NCBI GenBank assembly: GCA_035691665.1
Contig: DASSIS010000007.1
Span: 27,587 to 91,586 of the forward strand
Direction: 5' to 3'
Source: DASUBN01 sp035691665
Lineage (GTDB): Bacteria > Pseudomonadota > Gammaproteobacteria > Natronospirales > REEB76
Length of the DNA stretch: 64,000 nt
In this document: positions 25,763 to 34,603 of the stretch, in pieces
Numbering within the stretch: the stretch's first letter is position 1
How the letters are laid out: each line of letters begins with the position of its first letter
Translations under genes and position numbers: made by a program
The notes under the pieces: generated by a model
What the model saw: only the letters and a program-made list of their open reading frames with translations
Database searches by the model: none
What the model was told of the DNA's origin: nothing

Positions 25763-26812
25763 GTGGGCGGCAGCGTAAGTAGAGATGACTTGAGTCCCAA
25801 AATCATTGGAGTTAAAGACTAGTTTCTTAACCCCAAATATGGAGCCCGCTGACACGCCCAACATGTTCCCGTAATCGAAGAGCTCCTCGGACCAGGTGAA
25901 CTGATCCTTGCTCTCCTCCCGCCCGAAGGCCAGCGCCCCCGCTTGGGCCCCGGCGAACACCGCCCGGTAGGTGTTGGCGAGGGGCGCGCCCGCGTTCACG
26001 CAGGGGCTCACGCGGTAAGCCTTATGCAGGATCACCCCGTTGTACTCCCCGAGCGAACCCGTGAAGATCGGGTTGTCCGAGACCTCGCCGCCCGTCATGG
26101 CCGCCTTCTCGATGTCCAGCCACTGCCCTGCGCTCGTGGAGGTGCGCAGGTCCGTCACCTGCGAGGGGTGGATGAAGCACACGTACTTGTCCTCCCCCTT
26201 GATGCGGATCGGCCGGATCAGGTAGGGGTTGTTGAGGTAGGCCCGTTCCACCGCCGTATCGATGAGCGAGAGCGTGAAGGTGTTGGTGTTGACCAGCGCC
26301 GCCTCGTTCGCCACACCCGTGGGCAGGATCGTGCGGGTCGGGGCCGTGGCCGCATTGTTCCCCGTGTAGCGGGTGTCGCCTTGCGCCGTGTTGCCGCAGA
26401 GCTGGTTGAAGAAGCAGAGGTCGAACCGGGCGGCCCACCAGTCCTGCAGGCCCATCCGGGCCTCCTCGCGCAGCTCGAAGGGCACCCGCTGCTGGGTCAT
26501 GCGCCCACCCACGTTCACCGCATGCCGCAGCTGGTCGATCAGCAGCTTGTCCGCGTAGGTGGTGAGCGCCTCCTCCTGGCCCTCCAGCGTCCCGTCGCCC
26601 TGGATGCCGGCGCCCGCCAGCTGCGTGCGCAGCCCCACGTTCACCGTGTCGCCGGCGGATTTCTCCGCGTCGTCCAGCATGGTGATGACGTTGTTGCCGT
26701 CGTCCGAGATGAAGTTGCGGAACCAGGTCTGCTGGATCGCCTGCACCGCGAGTTTCTTCGCCCACAGCTTGACCGCAAGCGGATCGTTCACTGTAAAGTT
26801 TGTATTGGCCAC
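25760..26812 (-). CDS. Major capsid protein, N4-gp56 family
   Basis: A 350-residue protein matching the N4-gp56 (DUF4043) capsid pattern: WAKKLAVQAIQQTWF near the N-terminus, DKLLIDQLRHAVNVGGRMT, WWAARFDLCFFNQLCG, and a C-terminal SWSE-like motif (FTWSEELFDYGN) followed by SAGSIFGVKKLVF. This HK97-fold family is found in podoviruses. The length is normal for the family and the gene looks intact. Upstream lie repeat copy 3 and R1, so its promoter is probably local. Confidence 0.9.
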   Translation of the reverse strand: MANTNFTVNDPLAVKLWAKKLAVQAIQQTWFRNFISDDGNNVITMLDDAEKSAGDTVNVGLRTQLAGAGIQGDGTLEGQEEALTTYADKLLIDQLRHAVNVGGRMTQQRVPFELREEARMGLQDWWAARFDLCFFNQLCGNTAQGDTRYTGNNAATAPTRTILPTGVANEAALVNTNTFTLSLIDTAVERAYLNNPYLIRPIRIKGEDKYVCFIHPSQVTDLRTSTSAGQWLDIEKAAMTGGEVSDNPIFTGSLGEYNGVILHKAYRVSPCVNAGAPLANTYRAVFAGAQAGALAFGREESKDQFTWSEELFDYGNMLGVSAGSIFGVKKLVFNSNDFGTQVISTYAAAH

Positions 26813-26846
26813 GTATTGCTCCCGAAAGATTGCCAGTGGCTCGAAT

Positions 26847-26965
26847 GGGTCTTTTGCCCTCTGGCGGCGTTGCAGGCTCCTTCGCAGTCCTCACGTACGA
26901 CAAAAGTACGCTCCGGGTGCTCAGTCGCCCGCGCCTAGCCATAGGGACAAAATCCCCGATTCTTG
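26847..26965 (+). repeat. MITE/REP-like element, copy 3 (inverted)
   Basis: About 120 bp, close to the reverse complement of copies 1 and 2 (about 80% by eye to copy 2). It contains TCTTTTG...CTGGCGG, CAGTCCTCACGTAC, GTACGCTCCGGG and GGGACAAAATC. Together with the R1 repeat it fills the 393-bp gap between the capsid gene and the immunity-like gene 27206-27529; no gene is seen there. Confidence 0.75.
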
Positions 26966-27086
26966 GCCGTGCTGAGAATAAAGATGCGGTGGAGACCGCT
27001 ACTGACTAACTGACGGGTAGTTACCGGATGGCCTTTGACGGAAGGCTGTACCGAAGTTCGTCACATGACGCCGTGACCGCGAAGAC

Positions 27087-27192
27087 AAAGAAGCCGCTCC
27101 GGTTTCCCTCAGCGGCTTTATCTGCCGGACACGCGAATCCAGCATAGGCATATTTTTCAGAACATCACGCCGCCCGTCTAGCCCCTCCCCTG
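27087..27192 (+). repeat. Direct repeat R1 flanking effector pair 2
   Basis: About 106 bp: hairpin GCCGCT...AGCGGC, then GGACACGCGAATCCAGCATA, ATATTTTTCAG, ACATCACGCCGCCCG and TAGCCCCTCCCC. About 88% identical by eye to R2 (28283-28393) in the same orientation, with pair 2 between them. Confidence 0.85.
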
Positions 27193-27205
27193 CGGTGATG
27201 GGTCA

Positions 27206-27529
27206 TCAGACTTTAATCCGTCCCTTAGGTTGCAGGAGTTTCCGCTGGATGAAGCCGATTAACTCGCCGATACCGCTGAAAAATATACCGTTCGCGAAGG
27301 CAACTATTGAAACAAGCTCAATGTAGTCGGCCAACGCAGCAGGGTGCGAATCATAAGGCAACGCCATAAGACCGATGCTTGCCGGGCAAAGGAGAACAGC
27401 CCAGGCAGGTTCACTTTCCAAGCTGCCATGCGCCATCATCCAATAGACCGTACTCAAAGTGAGTGCGCCCAACACGAAGCCGATCGCGAAACAGATCAGC
27501 ACTGGCTTGGGTATGTTACGTATCCCCAT
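27206..27529 (-). CDS. Small membrane protein, candidate immunity partner of hydrolase 2
   Basis: A 107-residue protein with three hydrophobic segments (about 8-32, 41-58 and 68-90). No family is recognised. It follows the tagged hydrolase gene 27598-28272 by 68 bases on the same strand, inside the same R1/R2-bounded segment. Membrane immunity proteins are known for some periplasm-acting toxins, but the function here is inferred. Confidence 0.55.
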   Translation of the reverse strand: MGIRNIPKPVLICFAIGFVLGALTLSTVYWMMAHGSLESEPAWAVLLCPASIGLMALPYDSHPAALADYIELVSIVAFANGIFFSGIGELIGFIQRKLLQPKGRIKV

Positions 27530-27597
27530 ATCCTCGGCGCTCCCTGATGCCTGATTCCATTATTGCACAACAGGCTCACGCTGAATTCTGATGACTG

Positions 27598-28272
27598 TTA
27601 TCGGGGATTCACAGATGATTGTTGCGTTGGATCATAGATGTTGTGCAAACCCTTGACGAAATCGGCCGGAAACAGTGCCGACAACGAATGCGGTGTTTGC
27701 AATCCGGCGGCATTGAGCGCCCTTGCGCCAAACGTCACGCAATCCTTGAAGGGCAGATTGTAGATACCTGGACCGCTCTGGTTCAGCATGAACTGCCGGG
27801 CTTGATTTGCCTGCTCCGACGTCACGGGGATATTCACCTGATCCACCGGCTTCCGGTCCGCGGAGACCATGTCCACCTCCCCTGGCACAGCGCTACCGAT
27901 CATATTGATCGCATTGAACTTGTTCGCGAGCGTTCCGGGTTCATGCCCCACCAGCGGTAGTGCGCCGAAGCCTGGGGCCGGATCAAAACCATAGAAGGGT
28001 CCACTGTTCACTGAAATCCCGATATGCCCAAATGGGTTGCCATCCTCGCCGTCGAAGTAAGCGGCCGTCAGATGGTCACCGCTCGCGGAGTCCGGTGGCT
28101 TCTGGTCTGGCGCGACTGCGGGCATGGACGGTATGGATGGTGACGTCACCGACGGCAATGGTGTCTGCAACAAGGAAGTTGCAAGACCCGGGGGAAAGAA
28201 CACCGGCGGTTTCCCTAACAGCTCTTGCCCTAATCCACCAAAATAGCTCTGATTACCCACGCCACCTGCCAT
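27598..28272 (-). CDS. Tagged hydrolase-like effector 2 (permuted NlpC/P60-like)
   Basis: A 224-residue protein without a signal peptide. Residues 13-39 carry the shared tag (GLGQELLGKP...PPGLATSLLQ). A Pro/Ser linker leads to a domain with His first (FGHIGISVN, His83) and Cys later (YNLPFKDCVTFGARAL, Cys178). This order is characteristic of permuted NlpC/P60 (LRAT/YiiX-like) cysteine hydrolases, which act on peptidoglycan peptides or acyl groups. A membrane protein follows. The whole pair is bounded by direct repeats R1 and R2 between capsid and scaffold, suggesting a mobile cargo unit. Confidence 0.65.
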   Translation of the reverse strand: MAGGVGNQSYFGGLGQELLGKPPVFFPPGLATSLLQTPLPSVTSPSIPSMPAVAPDQKPPDSASGDHLTAAYFDGEDGNPFGHIGISVNSGPFYGFDPAPGFGALPLVGHEPGTLANKFNAINMIGSAVPGEVDMVSADRKPVDQVNIPVTSEQANQARQFMLNQSGPGIYNLPFKDCVTFGARALNAAGLQTPHSLSALFPADFVKGLHNIYDPTQQSSVNPR

Positions 28273-28282
28273 GTAGAACCTC

Positions 28283-28393
28283 CAAAGAAAATGCCGCTTC
28301 GGTTTCCCGCAGCGGCTTTAGATGCTGGACACGCGAATCCAGCATAGCGATATTTTTCAGGACATCACGCCGCCCGACTAGCCCCTCCCCCTG
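28283..28393 (+). repeat. Direct repeat R2 flanking effector pair 2
   Basis: Partner of R1: GCCGCT...AGCGGC hairpin, then the same GGACACGCGAATCCAGCATA core and TAGCCCCTCCCC end. It begins just upstream of the effector-2 start codon. Confidence 0.85.
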
Positions 28394-28462
28394 AGTTCAG
28401 CCGCCTTAACTGCCGCATCTCTGTCTATAATGGTGCCCAACGCCGAAACCGGGATACTCGCG

Positions 28463-28813
28463 ATGCATCTCAGCCGTCCTGCTCTGACCCTGGCTGCCCT
28501 GCTCGTCTCGGTCAGCGCCTATGCCGCGACACTGACCCCGAGCCAGGTGCTCTACAGCGCCAACCGATACAACGGCCAGTCCGTCAATGTCGAGGGCATC
28601 GTCACCAAGCTGCAGATCAAGACCACCACCACCGGCATCGCCTACCAGACCTTCCAGCTCTGCGATGCCAGCGCCTGCTTGAGCGTCAACGCCAAGTACA
28701 ACAAGGATTACGCCGAAGGCGCCGACGTCAAGGTCACGGGTTATTTCTGGATGACCAAGATCGTGGGTTACAAGACCTACCACAACGAGCTCGACATCGA
28801 CGACCAAAATTGA
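28463..28813 (+). CDS. Exported OB-fold-like small protein
   Basis: A 116-residue protein with a Sec signal peptide (cleavage near SAYAA). The mature region has the pattern of a small OB-fold (NGQSVNVEGIVTKLQ, ACLSVNAKYN, DVKVTGYFW). Periplasmic OB-fold proteins bind cations or ligands; no specific role can be given. It lies 33 bases before a beta-lactamase-family gene on the same strand, so an operon is likely. Confidence 0.6.
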   Translation: MHLSRPALTLAALLVSVSAYAATLTPSQVLYSANRYNGQSVNVEGIVTKLQIKTTTTGIAYQTFQLCDASACLSVNAKYNKDYAEGADVKVTGYFWMTKIVGYKTYHNELDIDDQN

Positions 28814-28846
28814 TCTTTTGGTTCCCGTTCCCCGGAGATTCCAGCC

Positions 28847-30379
28847 ATGAAGATTGGGTTCGCGCTCCCTCTCGCCTGCCTGCTTATCTCCACCGCCGCG
28901 ACCGCTGCCACGCCGGACTCCACTCAGGACCTCGATACCTACGTGCAGAAAGTCATGGACCAATGGCAGGTCCCGGGCCTCGCCATCGCCGTGGTGCAAG
29001 ACGGCAAGGTCGTCCTGGCCAAGGGTTATGGCCTGCGCGAGCTCGGCAAGCCCGGAAAGGTGGACGCCGACACCCTCTTCGACATCGCCTCCAACACCAA
29101 GGCCTTCACCGCTGCGGCCCTAGGCACCCTCGTCTCCTCCGGCAAGCTGAGTTGGGACGCTCATGTAGTCGACTACGTCAAACCCTTCCGCCTGGGCGAT
29201 GCCTACGTCACCCAGAACATCACCCTGCGCGACCTTTTGACCCACGACAGCGGTTACTGCGACCCGGGCGCCATGTGGTACAGCTCCGATGACACCGATG
29301 CCATCGCCCGCCTCCGCTACCAGAAACCGGACTACGGTTTCCGCGCCGAGTTCTGCTACAACAACATGCTCTATCTCACCGCCAGCCGTTTCATCCCCGC
29401 CGTAACCGGCGAGAGCTGGAACGACTACGTGGCTGAGAAGTTCTTCAAGCCCCTAGGGATGGATCGCAGCGTCACCACCACCGCGGCGCTCGCCGCCTCC
29501 AGCGACGTCGCCGCACCCCATGCCCTCTTGGACAAGCACGTCGACGTCATCCACGGCTACTGGCCCGACAACATGGATATCGACGCTCCCGTGGGCGGCA
29601 TCGACTCCAGCGCCAGCGACATGGGCCGCTGGCTGCTCATGCTCCTGACCGATGGGAGCTATGGCGGCAAGGCCGTGCTCCCGCCCGCCGTCCTCGAAGC
29701 CATGGAGACCCCGCAGGCCATCATCAAGGCAGACAACGAATCCGGCCGCATCCTGCGCACCTGGATGCCCGGCGCCACCTTCTATACCTATGGCCTGGGC
29801 TTCTTCATCCAGGACTACGCCGGCCACAAACTCGTCTGGCACGCCGGCGACATAGACGGCATGGCCTCTGCTCTCGCCATGGTGCCGGACGCGCACTTGG
29901 GGGTAGTCGTGCTCTCCAACCTGGACCACAGCGACGCCCGCTTCGCCATCCTCCAACACATCCTGCAGGAGCGTTTGGGATTGCCGGCCCAGGACGCGAG
30001 CGACGCCCTCTACGCCGAAAGCCAGAAAGCCATCCAGGATGGCGAGGCCGAAGACAAGAAACTCGCCGACACCAGGAAACCCGGGGCCAAGGCACCACTC
30101 CCCCTGACCGACTACACCGGCCTATACCGGGACGATTTCGACGGCAGCGCCGAGGTCACCGAAGAGGGCGGCCACCTCGTGCTCCGTCTCGGCAACCCTG
30201 ACTTCACGGGAGACCTCGCCCCTTGGCAGGACGACACCTTCCGCGTCACCTGGCGCTATGCCTTCTACGGCAAGGACTACGTCACCTTCACCCAGGATGC
30301 CTACGGCAAGCCGAGCGGCATCAGCTTCGCGGAGACGGGGTTGAAGTTCGAGAAGGTGGAAGAAGCAGGGAAGCAATAG
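28847..30379 (+). CDS. Secreted serine beta-lactamase-family hydrolase
   Basis: A 510-residue protein with a Sec signal peptide. The class C beta-lactamase/esterase catalytic motifs are visible: S82-N-T-K85, Y171-N-N173 and WHAGD near 345. An extra C-terminal domain (about 405-505, DYTGLYRDDFDG ... FYGKDYVTF) resembles DUF3471, common in D-aminopeptidase- or esterase-like members rather than true beta-lactamases. The substrate is unknown. It is plus-strand cargo between effector pair 2 and the scaffold gene. Confidence 0.85.
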   Translation: MKIGFALPLACLLISTAATAATPDSTQDLDTYVQKVMDQWQVPGLAIAVVQDGKVVLAKGYGLRELGKPGKVDADTLFDIASNTKAFTAAALGTLVSSGKLSWDAHVVDYVKPFRLGDAYVTQNITLRDLLTHDSGYCDPGAMWYSSDDTDAIARLRYQKPDYGFRAEFCYNNMLYLTASRFIPAVTGESWNDYVAEKFFKPLGMDRSVTTTAALAASSDVAAPHALLDKHVDVIHGYWPDNMDIDAPVGGIDSSASDMGRWLLMLLTDGSYGGKAVLPPAVLEAMETPQAIIKADNESGRILRTWMPGATFYTYGLGFFIQDYAGHKLVWHAGDIDGMASALAMVPDAHLGVVVLSNLDHSDARFAILQHILQERLGLPAQDASDALYAESQKAIQDGEAEDKKLADTRKPGAKAPLPLTDYTGLYRDDFDGSAEVTEEGGHLVLRLGNPDFTGDLAPWQDDTFRVTWRYAFYGKDYVTFTQDAYGKPSGISFAETGLKFEKVEEAGKQ

Positions 30380-30466
30380 GGCTGGTCGCTCGAAAGATGC
30401 TGCTCCCGCACATTTTTTGGGAAAAGAGGCCTATGCTTAAGGCATGACACCCAGGGGAGGTGTTTC

Positions 30467-30721
30467 ATGACCCGGCACCCGTTCAACGGCAACATCGAAG
30501 GCAAGAAGGGCGTCACCAGCACCCTGCACTACCAGGGCATCGTCGAGATCGTGGAAGACCGGAAAGCCGGGCGCTTCCATGCCTCTTACGGGATTTATCT
30601 GCATAATGGCCGCGGCCATCGCACCAGCGAGGAGAAGCGGGTCACGGTCGTGGGCGAGTTCAACACCGAGCAGGAAGCGCTGCAGACCGCCCTGGAGCAG
30701 GCGGGAAAATACTTCCGGTAA
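30467..30721 (+). CDS. Small conserved-looking protein of unknown function
   Basis: An 84-residue protein with a strong GGGGAGG site upstream of the ATG. It has alternating strands (YQGIVEIVED, RFHASYGIYL, KRVTVVGEF) and a C-terminal helix (EQEALQTALEQAGKYFR). No domain is recognised. Confidence 0.6.
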   Translation: MTRHPFNGNIEGKKGVTSTLHYQGIVEIVEDRKAGRFHASYGIYLHNGRGHRTSEEKRVTVVGEFNTEQEALQTALEQAGKYFR

Positions 30722-30938
30722 GAGTGATTGAAGGGATGGCTACTCGGACATGGGCACGGTATTTGCCTCCATCTGGCCCTTGAAAACCTGCAATTTAGGG
30801 TGAGGAACGCCTTATGTACCCTCCGGAAGATACCTGACGGGCGAAAAATGTGCCCTGCATATGGCGACGACCGTGGACAAGTGCTAGTTTTTTAAGAAGC
30901 CGGTCATCGACTGTTTGCCTGGTCGACGTTTCGTGTCT

Positions 30939-31322
30939 ATGACCTTATATGACCGCACGGGCGTTGCCGCCGCGTATAGCGACGACGATATGCATGTGTT
31001 CCTGTTCGGCGGCGAATCGGTCGCCTACCTGGACGCCGATGCCCTTTACACCTACCGTGGCGAGCTGATGGGCTGGTTCGAGGACGGCTGGCTGCGCGAC
31101 AAGGATGGCCATTGTGTGGCTTTTTCCGAACGAGCGAAGGGAGGCCCGCCGCATTCCGTGCATGGGGAGAGGCCGTATCAGTCGGCTAAGCATGCCATCC
31201 CCACCCTGGAGCGCCAGGATCCGCGTTCATTGCGGCCGATCCATTCCAACGCCTGGTCCACACAGAGTGCGTCCGAATTCTTCTCGCGGCTGCGGCACGG
31301 CTGGCCCGGCGGAATCACTTAG
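30939..31322 (+). CDS. Beta-flower-like small protein
   Basis: A 127-residue protein. The repeated motif pattern (LYDRTGVAAAYSD, HVFLFGGESVAYLD, LYTYRGELMGWFEDGWLRD, HCVAFSE followed by GG) matches the four-fold beta-flower domain found in small proteins of unknown function. Its C-terminus is poorly conserved in appearance. The ATG at 30939 was chosen because the motif begins there. Confidence 0.6.
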   Translation: MTLYDRTGVAAAYSDDDMHVFLFGGESVAYLDADALYTYRGELMGWFEDGWLRDKDGHCVAFSERAKGGPPHSVHGERPYQSAKHAIPTLERQDPRSLRPIHSNAWSTQSASEFFSRLRHGWPGGIT

Positions 31323-31367
31323 CGGGCGGGATGAGATCATCCTCCACCACCCTTAGCACACTTATAC

Positions 31368-31463
31368 CTAGCGCCGCTTCCCGAATATCTTCTTCCAGGC
31401 TTTCTCGAACTCATCCGGGTGGGTGATGGAAGCGAGGTCTTTGGCACTCAGCTCCCCTTCTCC
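31368..31463 (-). pseudogene. Duplicated 3' end of the scaffold gene
   Basis: Decodes to ...ELSAKDLASITHPDEFEKAW... ending in KKIFGKRR and a stop, against ...EISAKDLAGITDPDEFEKAW... ending in KKVFGKRR in the intact scaffold at 32217. About 78% nucleotide identity by eye. The CPBP protease gene lies exactly between the two copies and its own stop falls inside this one. Confidence 0.9.
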
Positions 31464-32098
31464 CGCCGCCCCTCCCTATCAGTCGCTACTGCAGACCGCA
31501 GGCGGTTCATCTCTCCCCGGCAGGCGGCCAGCACGATGCCGGGCTCGATGAGTGCGTCGATGATGAAGTGCGCCGCGATGCAGGGCATGAGCAGCCGTCC
31601 TGAGGCGAGGTAGACCACCGCCAGCGCCGCGCCCAACACGCCGGTCACGAACGTCGCACCCAGTGTGGCTCGCAGGCTCTTGCCGAAGAGCCCCCAGATG
31701 CCGTGCGCGAGACCGAAGGTGAGGCCCGAGAGCAGTATCTGCACCGCCACGCTGGATCCCTGCCTCGCCAGGTGGTCCATCAACGCCCCGCGGAACACCG
31801 CTTCCTCGAGTATCCCGGCGAAGAGCGCCATGGGCAGCGCCAGGAGCTTGAGCATGGAGGGCCGGACCAGGTTTGCCCGTACCGAGGGCAGGTGCAGACT
31901 GGAAACGACGTAAGCCACCGTCACTGCCAAGGCCAGGAGCCACCCGAGGGCTGCACCGTGCCGCCCATCGGCGAAACCGATGTAAGCCATGAACTTCGCC
32001 GGGGATCCGAGGAAGCTCAACATCACGATCGCCCCTTCTGAGACCATGAACCCGGCCAGTATCAGGGCGGCCTTCTTCTCCACGCTCATCTTCGCCAT
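31448..32098 (-). CDS. CPBP-family intramembrane metalloprotease
   Basis: A 216-residue polytopic protein with the CPBP (Abi/CAAX-like) motifs: EEAVFRG (Glu98, Glu99, Arg103), AHGIW (His132) and AHFIID (His177, Asp181). Bacterial members process membrane proteins or give bacteriocin immunity. It is inserted immediately downstream of the phage scaffold gene. The last ~5 codons overlap, in another frame, a duplicated scaffold 3' end. Confidence 0.85.
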   Translation of the reverse strand: MAKMSVEKKAALILAGFMVSEGAIVMLSFLGSPAKFMAYIGFADGRHGAALGWLLALAVTVAYVVSSLHLPSVRANLVRPSMLKLLALPMALFAGILEEAVFRGALMDHLARQGSSVAVQILLSGLTFGLAHGIWGLFGKSLRATLGATFVTGVLGAALAVVYLASGRLLMPCIAAHFIIDALIEPGIVLAACRGEMNRLRSAVATDREGRREKGS

Positions 32099-32216
32099 AT
32101 GCTTTCCCCTTTACGTTGTTATTGGAGGCCAGAGGGGAGCATGCCACCTCTCCCGCTGGCCGCGGCAGGATAAATCATCACTACATGAAGATGACACCTG
32201 TCATCGACAACAGGGT

Positions 32217-33122
32217 TTAGCGTCGCTTCCCAAACACCTTCTTCCAGGCCTTCTCGAACTCATCCGGATCCGTGATCCCGGCCAAGTCTTTGGCGGAAAT
32301 TTCGCCATCTCCTGCGGTACCCCCCTGGTTCAGCTTCGCCCCGGCCGCTTGTAGCCCCGCCGCGATCTTCGCCTGCGCCTCTTCGCTCCCGGTCGCCCGT
32401 TTGTTCTTTTGCGCGAACCCCCTTGCCTGGGCGTATTCCCATACCAGCTCCGCCGGATTCCGTCCCTGCTGCAGCGCGTTGTGGATGATCTCCGTCGTGT
32501 TCTGCCGCACGATGGCCGCCCGCTGCGCCGGGTCCGCATACCCTAAGCTTTGGAGCTCCCTGTCCCGCGCTTCTGCGGCGTAGCGGTAAGCCTCGGGATA
32601 CTCCGGCTGGCTCTTGGCGAACTCCTGCTCCTGGGCCGTGGCCCAGTGAGCGGTCTGCTGCACCGCCGCCCGTTGCTGGGCAGCCTGCTCCTGCTGCTGG
32701 CGCCATTGCTGTAGCTCGGCGGTCGTGGATTGTACGTTGCCGAGCACGTGGTTGATGTAGTCCAGGGGCTTGGTCTGCGGATCCGGCAGAGGCGCGGCCG
32801 CCTGGGCCGGGAACGGTTGCAGCCGCTGCGCGAGCTGCGCCTGCCACTCCCGGTAGGCCCTGAGCTCGTCCCTAAGCTGCTTCTTCTCCGCCCGCTCCTG
32901 CTGCAAGGCCTGTAGCGGCACGAACTTCTCCTGCTTGTTCGTTCTCTCTACTCCGGGTTCCGGTGCCTCCGCCTTCACCGGCTCTTTAGCCGCATCTGCG
33001 GCTGTTTCTGGCGTGGCTTCCGGCCGCTCCGGCAAGCCTTCGGAGAGCGCAGGACCCATCTCCTGACCTCTGCTCTCGAAGAACTTCGTCTCCGCTTCGT
33101 TCAACTGTGGCATCGCATTCAT
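32217..33122 (-). CDS. Phage capsid scaffolding protein
   Basis: A 301-residue, highly charged, Gln/Ala/Glu-rich helical protein with long predicted coiled coils (about 70-185) and a basic C-terminus (DEFEKAWKKVFGKRR). These are the normal features of podovirus scaffolds, whose C-terminal basic helix binds the coat protein. It lies between portal and capsid in gene order, as expected. No protease motif is seen. Confidence 0.8.
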   Translation of the reverse strand: MNAMPQLNEAETKFFESRGQEMGPALSEGLPERPEATPETAADAAKEPVKAEAPEPGVERTNKQEKFVPLQALQQERAEKKQLRDELRAYREWQAQLAQRLQPFPAQAAAPLPDPQTKPLDYINHVLGNVQSTTAELQQWRQQQEQAAQQRAAVQQTAHWATAQEQEFAKSQPEYPEAYRYAAEARDRELQSLGYADPAQRAAIVRQNTTEIIHNALQQGRNPAELVWEYAQARGFAQKNKRATGSEEAQAKIAAGLQAAGAKLNQGGTAGDGEISAKDLAGITDPDEFEKAWKKVFGKRR

Positions 33123-33337
33123 CGTGTCTCCTTATGATTTAGGGTCTGGAAATGGGAAATCCGGCACGCGCCAAGCCTGGCAGGGGCTTCGCGGCGTGCA
33201 GTCGCCATCGGCGTACGCGTGCTAGACTGACATCGTCGGTGCGGGGGCTTCGCTCAGGGGCGCAGGCATCATCACCGGATCGTCACGTTAACCTAAGGTG
33301 AAAACTGTCCGCTCTTCGGCGTCCAGGGAGTGGCCTT

Positions 33338-34585
33338 ATGTCGAACGAACTGCAGAGTGTCCCGGTCTCCGAGCTCGAACTCGGCATGTACGTCGCCAAG
33401 CTCGACCGGCCGTGGACCGACACCCCCTTCCTGTTCCAGGGCTTCTTCCTCCATCACGACGACGAGCTGGACCTCATCAGGCGCTACTGCAAGCACGTCT
33501 TCATCGACGTCACCCGCGGGGCCGCCCCGCAAGCGGAAGAGTCGCGCACCATCACCCGCGTCACCAACCTGCGTGGGCCCACGCCCGAACCCAAGCCCGC
33601 TCCCGCCGGCCGCCAGCGCATCACCTACGAGCGCACCGCGGCGGTCGAAAACGAGATGCCGACCGCCCGCGCCATCTACGACGACACCGCCGCGGCCGCC
33701 AAGAACGTCGTCCGTCATCTGCAGGAGACCGGCCATCTCAACATCGACATGGCCCAGCAGGTCGTCACCCAGGTCATGGACAGCGTGCTGCGCAACCCGG
33801 ACGCCATGACCTGGCTCGCGCGCATGAAGACCCACGACGAGTACGTCTACCAGCACTCCGTGAACTCCTGCATCTGGGGCCTCGCCTTCGGCCGGCATCT
33901 GGGTCTCGACCGGCAGGCGATCTACGAGATCGGCCTCGGCAGCATGCTCCAGGACGTGGGCAAGACCCGCCTGCCCTCCCAGTTGCTGGCCAAGACCGGC
34001 AAGCTGTCGGAGACTGAGCTTCGCGTCATCCGCTCCCACGTGGAGCACAGCGTCGCCATCATGCGCAACACCCCCGGCGTCACCCCGCGCATGCTCGACA
34101 TGGCGCAATCCCATCATGAGCGGTTCGACGGCAGCGGCTACCCGGCGGGGCTGAAAGGCAATGAGATCCCCACCTTCGCCAAGATCGGCGCCATGGTGGA
34201 CTGCTACGACGCCCTCATCAGCCCCCGGCCCTATGCGGTGCAGCTCACGCCGCACCAGGCGCTGCGCGAGATCTATACCTGGCGCGGGAACCTGTTCCAG
34301 CCTGAGGTCGTCGAGCAGTTCATGCAGGTAGTGGGCGTCTTCCCCACCGGCAGCGTCGTCGAGCTCAACACCGGCGCGGTCGGCGTGGTCATCTCCCAGA
34401 ACGAGACCCGGCGCCTGCGGCCGCGCCTCATGCTGATCCTGGACCCGAAGAAGAGGCGCCTGCCACGCTTCGAGACCGTGGACCTGTTCCAGGATCAGGA
34501 GTGGTCCAACACCGAGAAATACTGGATCGAGAAACACGTGGACGCCGCTGCCTACGGCATCGACCCCCAGTCGCTCTACCTCTGA
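33338..34585 (+). CDS. HD-GYP-domain protein with altered HD motif
   Basis: A 415-residue protein: an N-terminal DUF3391-like region (about 5-130) and an HD-GYP domain (about 150-330). HHERFDGSGYP (259-269) is intact, but the metal-binding HD pair reads LQDVGK (Gln205-Asp206). HD-GYP enzymes hydrolyse c-di-GMP at a di-iron centre; loss of this histidine could weaken or abolish catalysis. It is first in a three-gene plus-strand operon with an EAL protein and a CxFCPYG protein. It starts in the gap between the phage portal and scaffold genes. Confidence 0.88.
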   Translation: MSNELQSVPVSELELGMYVAKLDRPWTDTPFLFQGFFLHHDDELDLIRRYCKHVFIDVTRGAAPQAEESRTITRVTNLRGPTPEPKPAPAGRQRITYERTAAVENEMPTARAIYDDTAAAAKNVVRHLQETGHLNIDMAQQVVTQVMDSVLRNPDAMTWLARMKTHDEYVYQHSVNSCIWGLAFGRHLGLDRQAIYEIGLGSMLQDVGKTRLPSQLLAKTGKLSETELRVIRSHVEHSVAIMRNTPGVTPRMLDMAQSHHERFDGSGYPAGLKGNEIPTFAKIGAMVDCYDALISPRPYAVQLTPHQALREIYTWRGNLFQPEVVEQFMQVVGVFPTGSVVELNTGAVGVVISQNETRRLRPRLMLILDPKKRRLPRFETVDLFQDQEWSNTEKYWIEKHVDAAAYGIDPQSLYL

Positions 34586-34603
34586 GCGCGGACACCGGGC
34601 GCC

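Noticed and set aside
28805..28830. Half of the MITE-like terminal repeat at the end of the OB-fold gene
   Set aside because: Only about 18 bases match and the segment is a small palindrome on its own; too short to call a copy.
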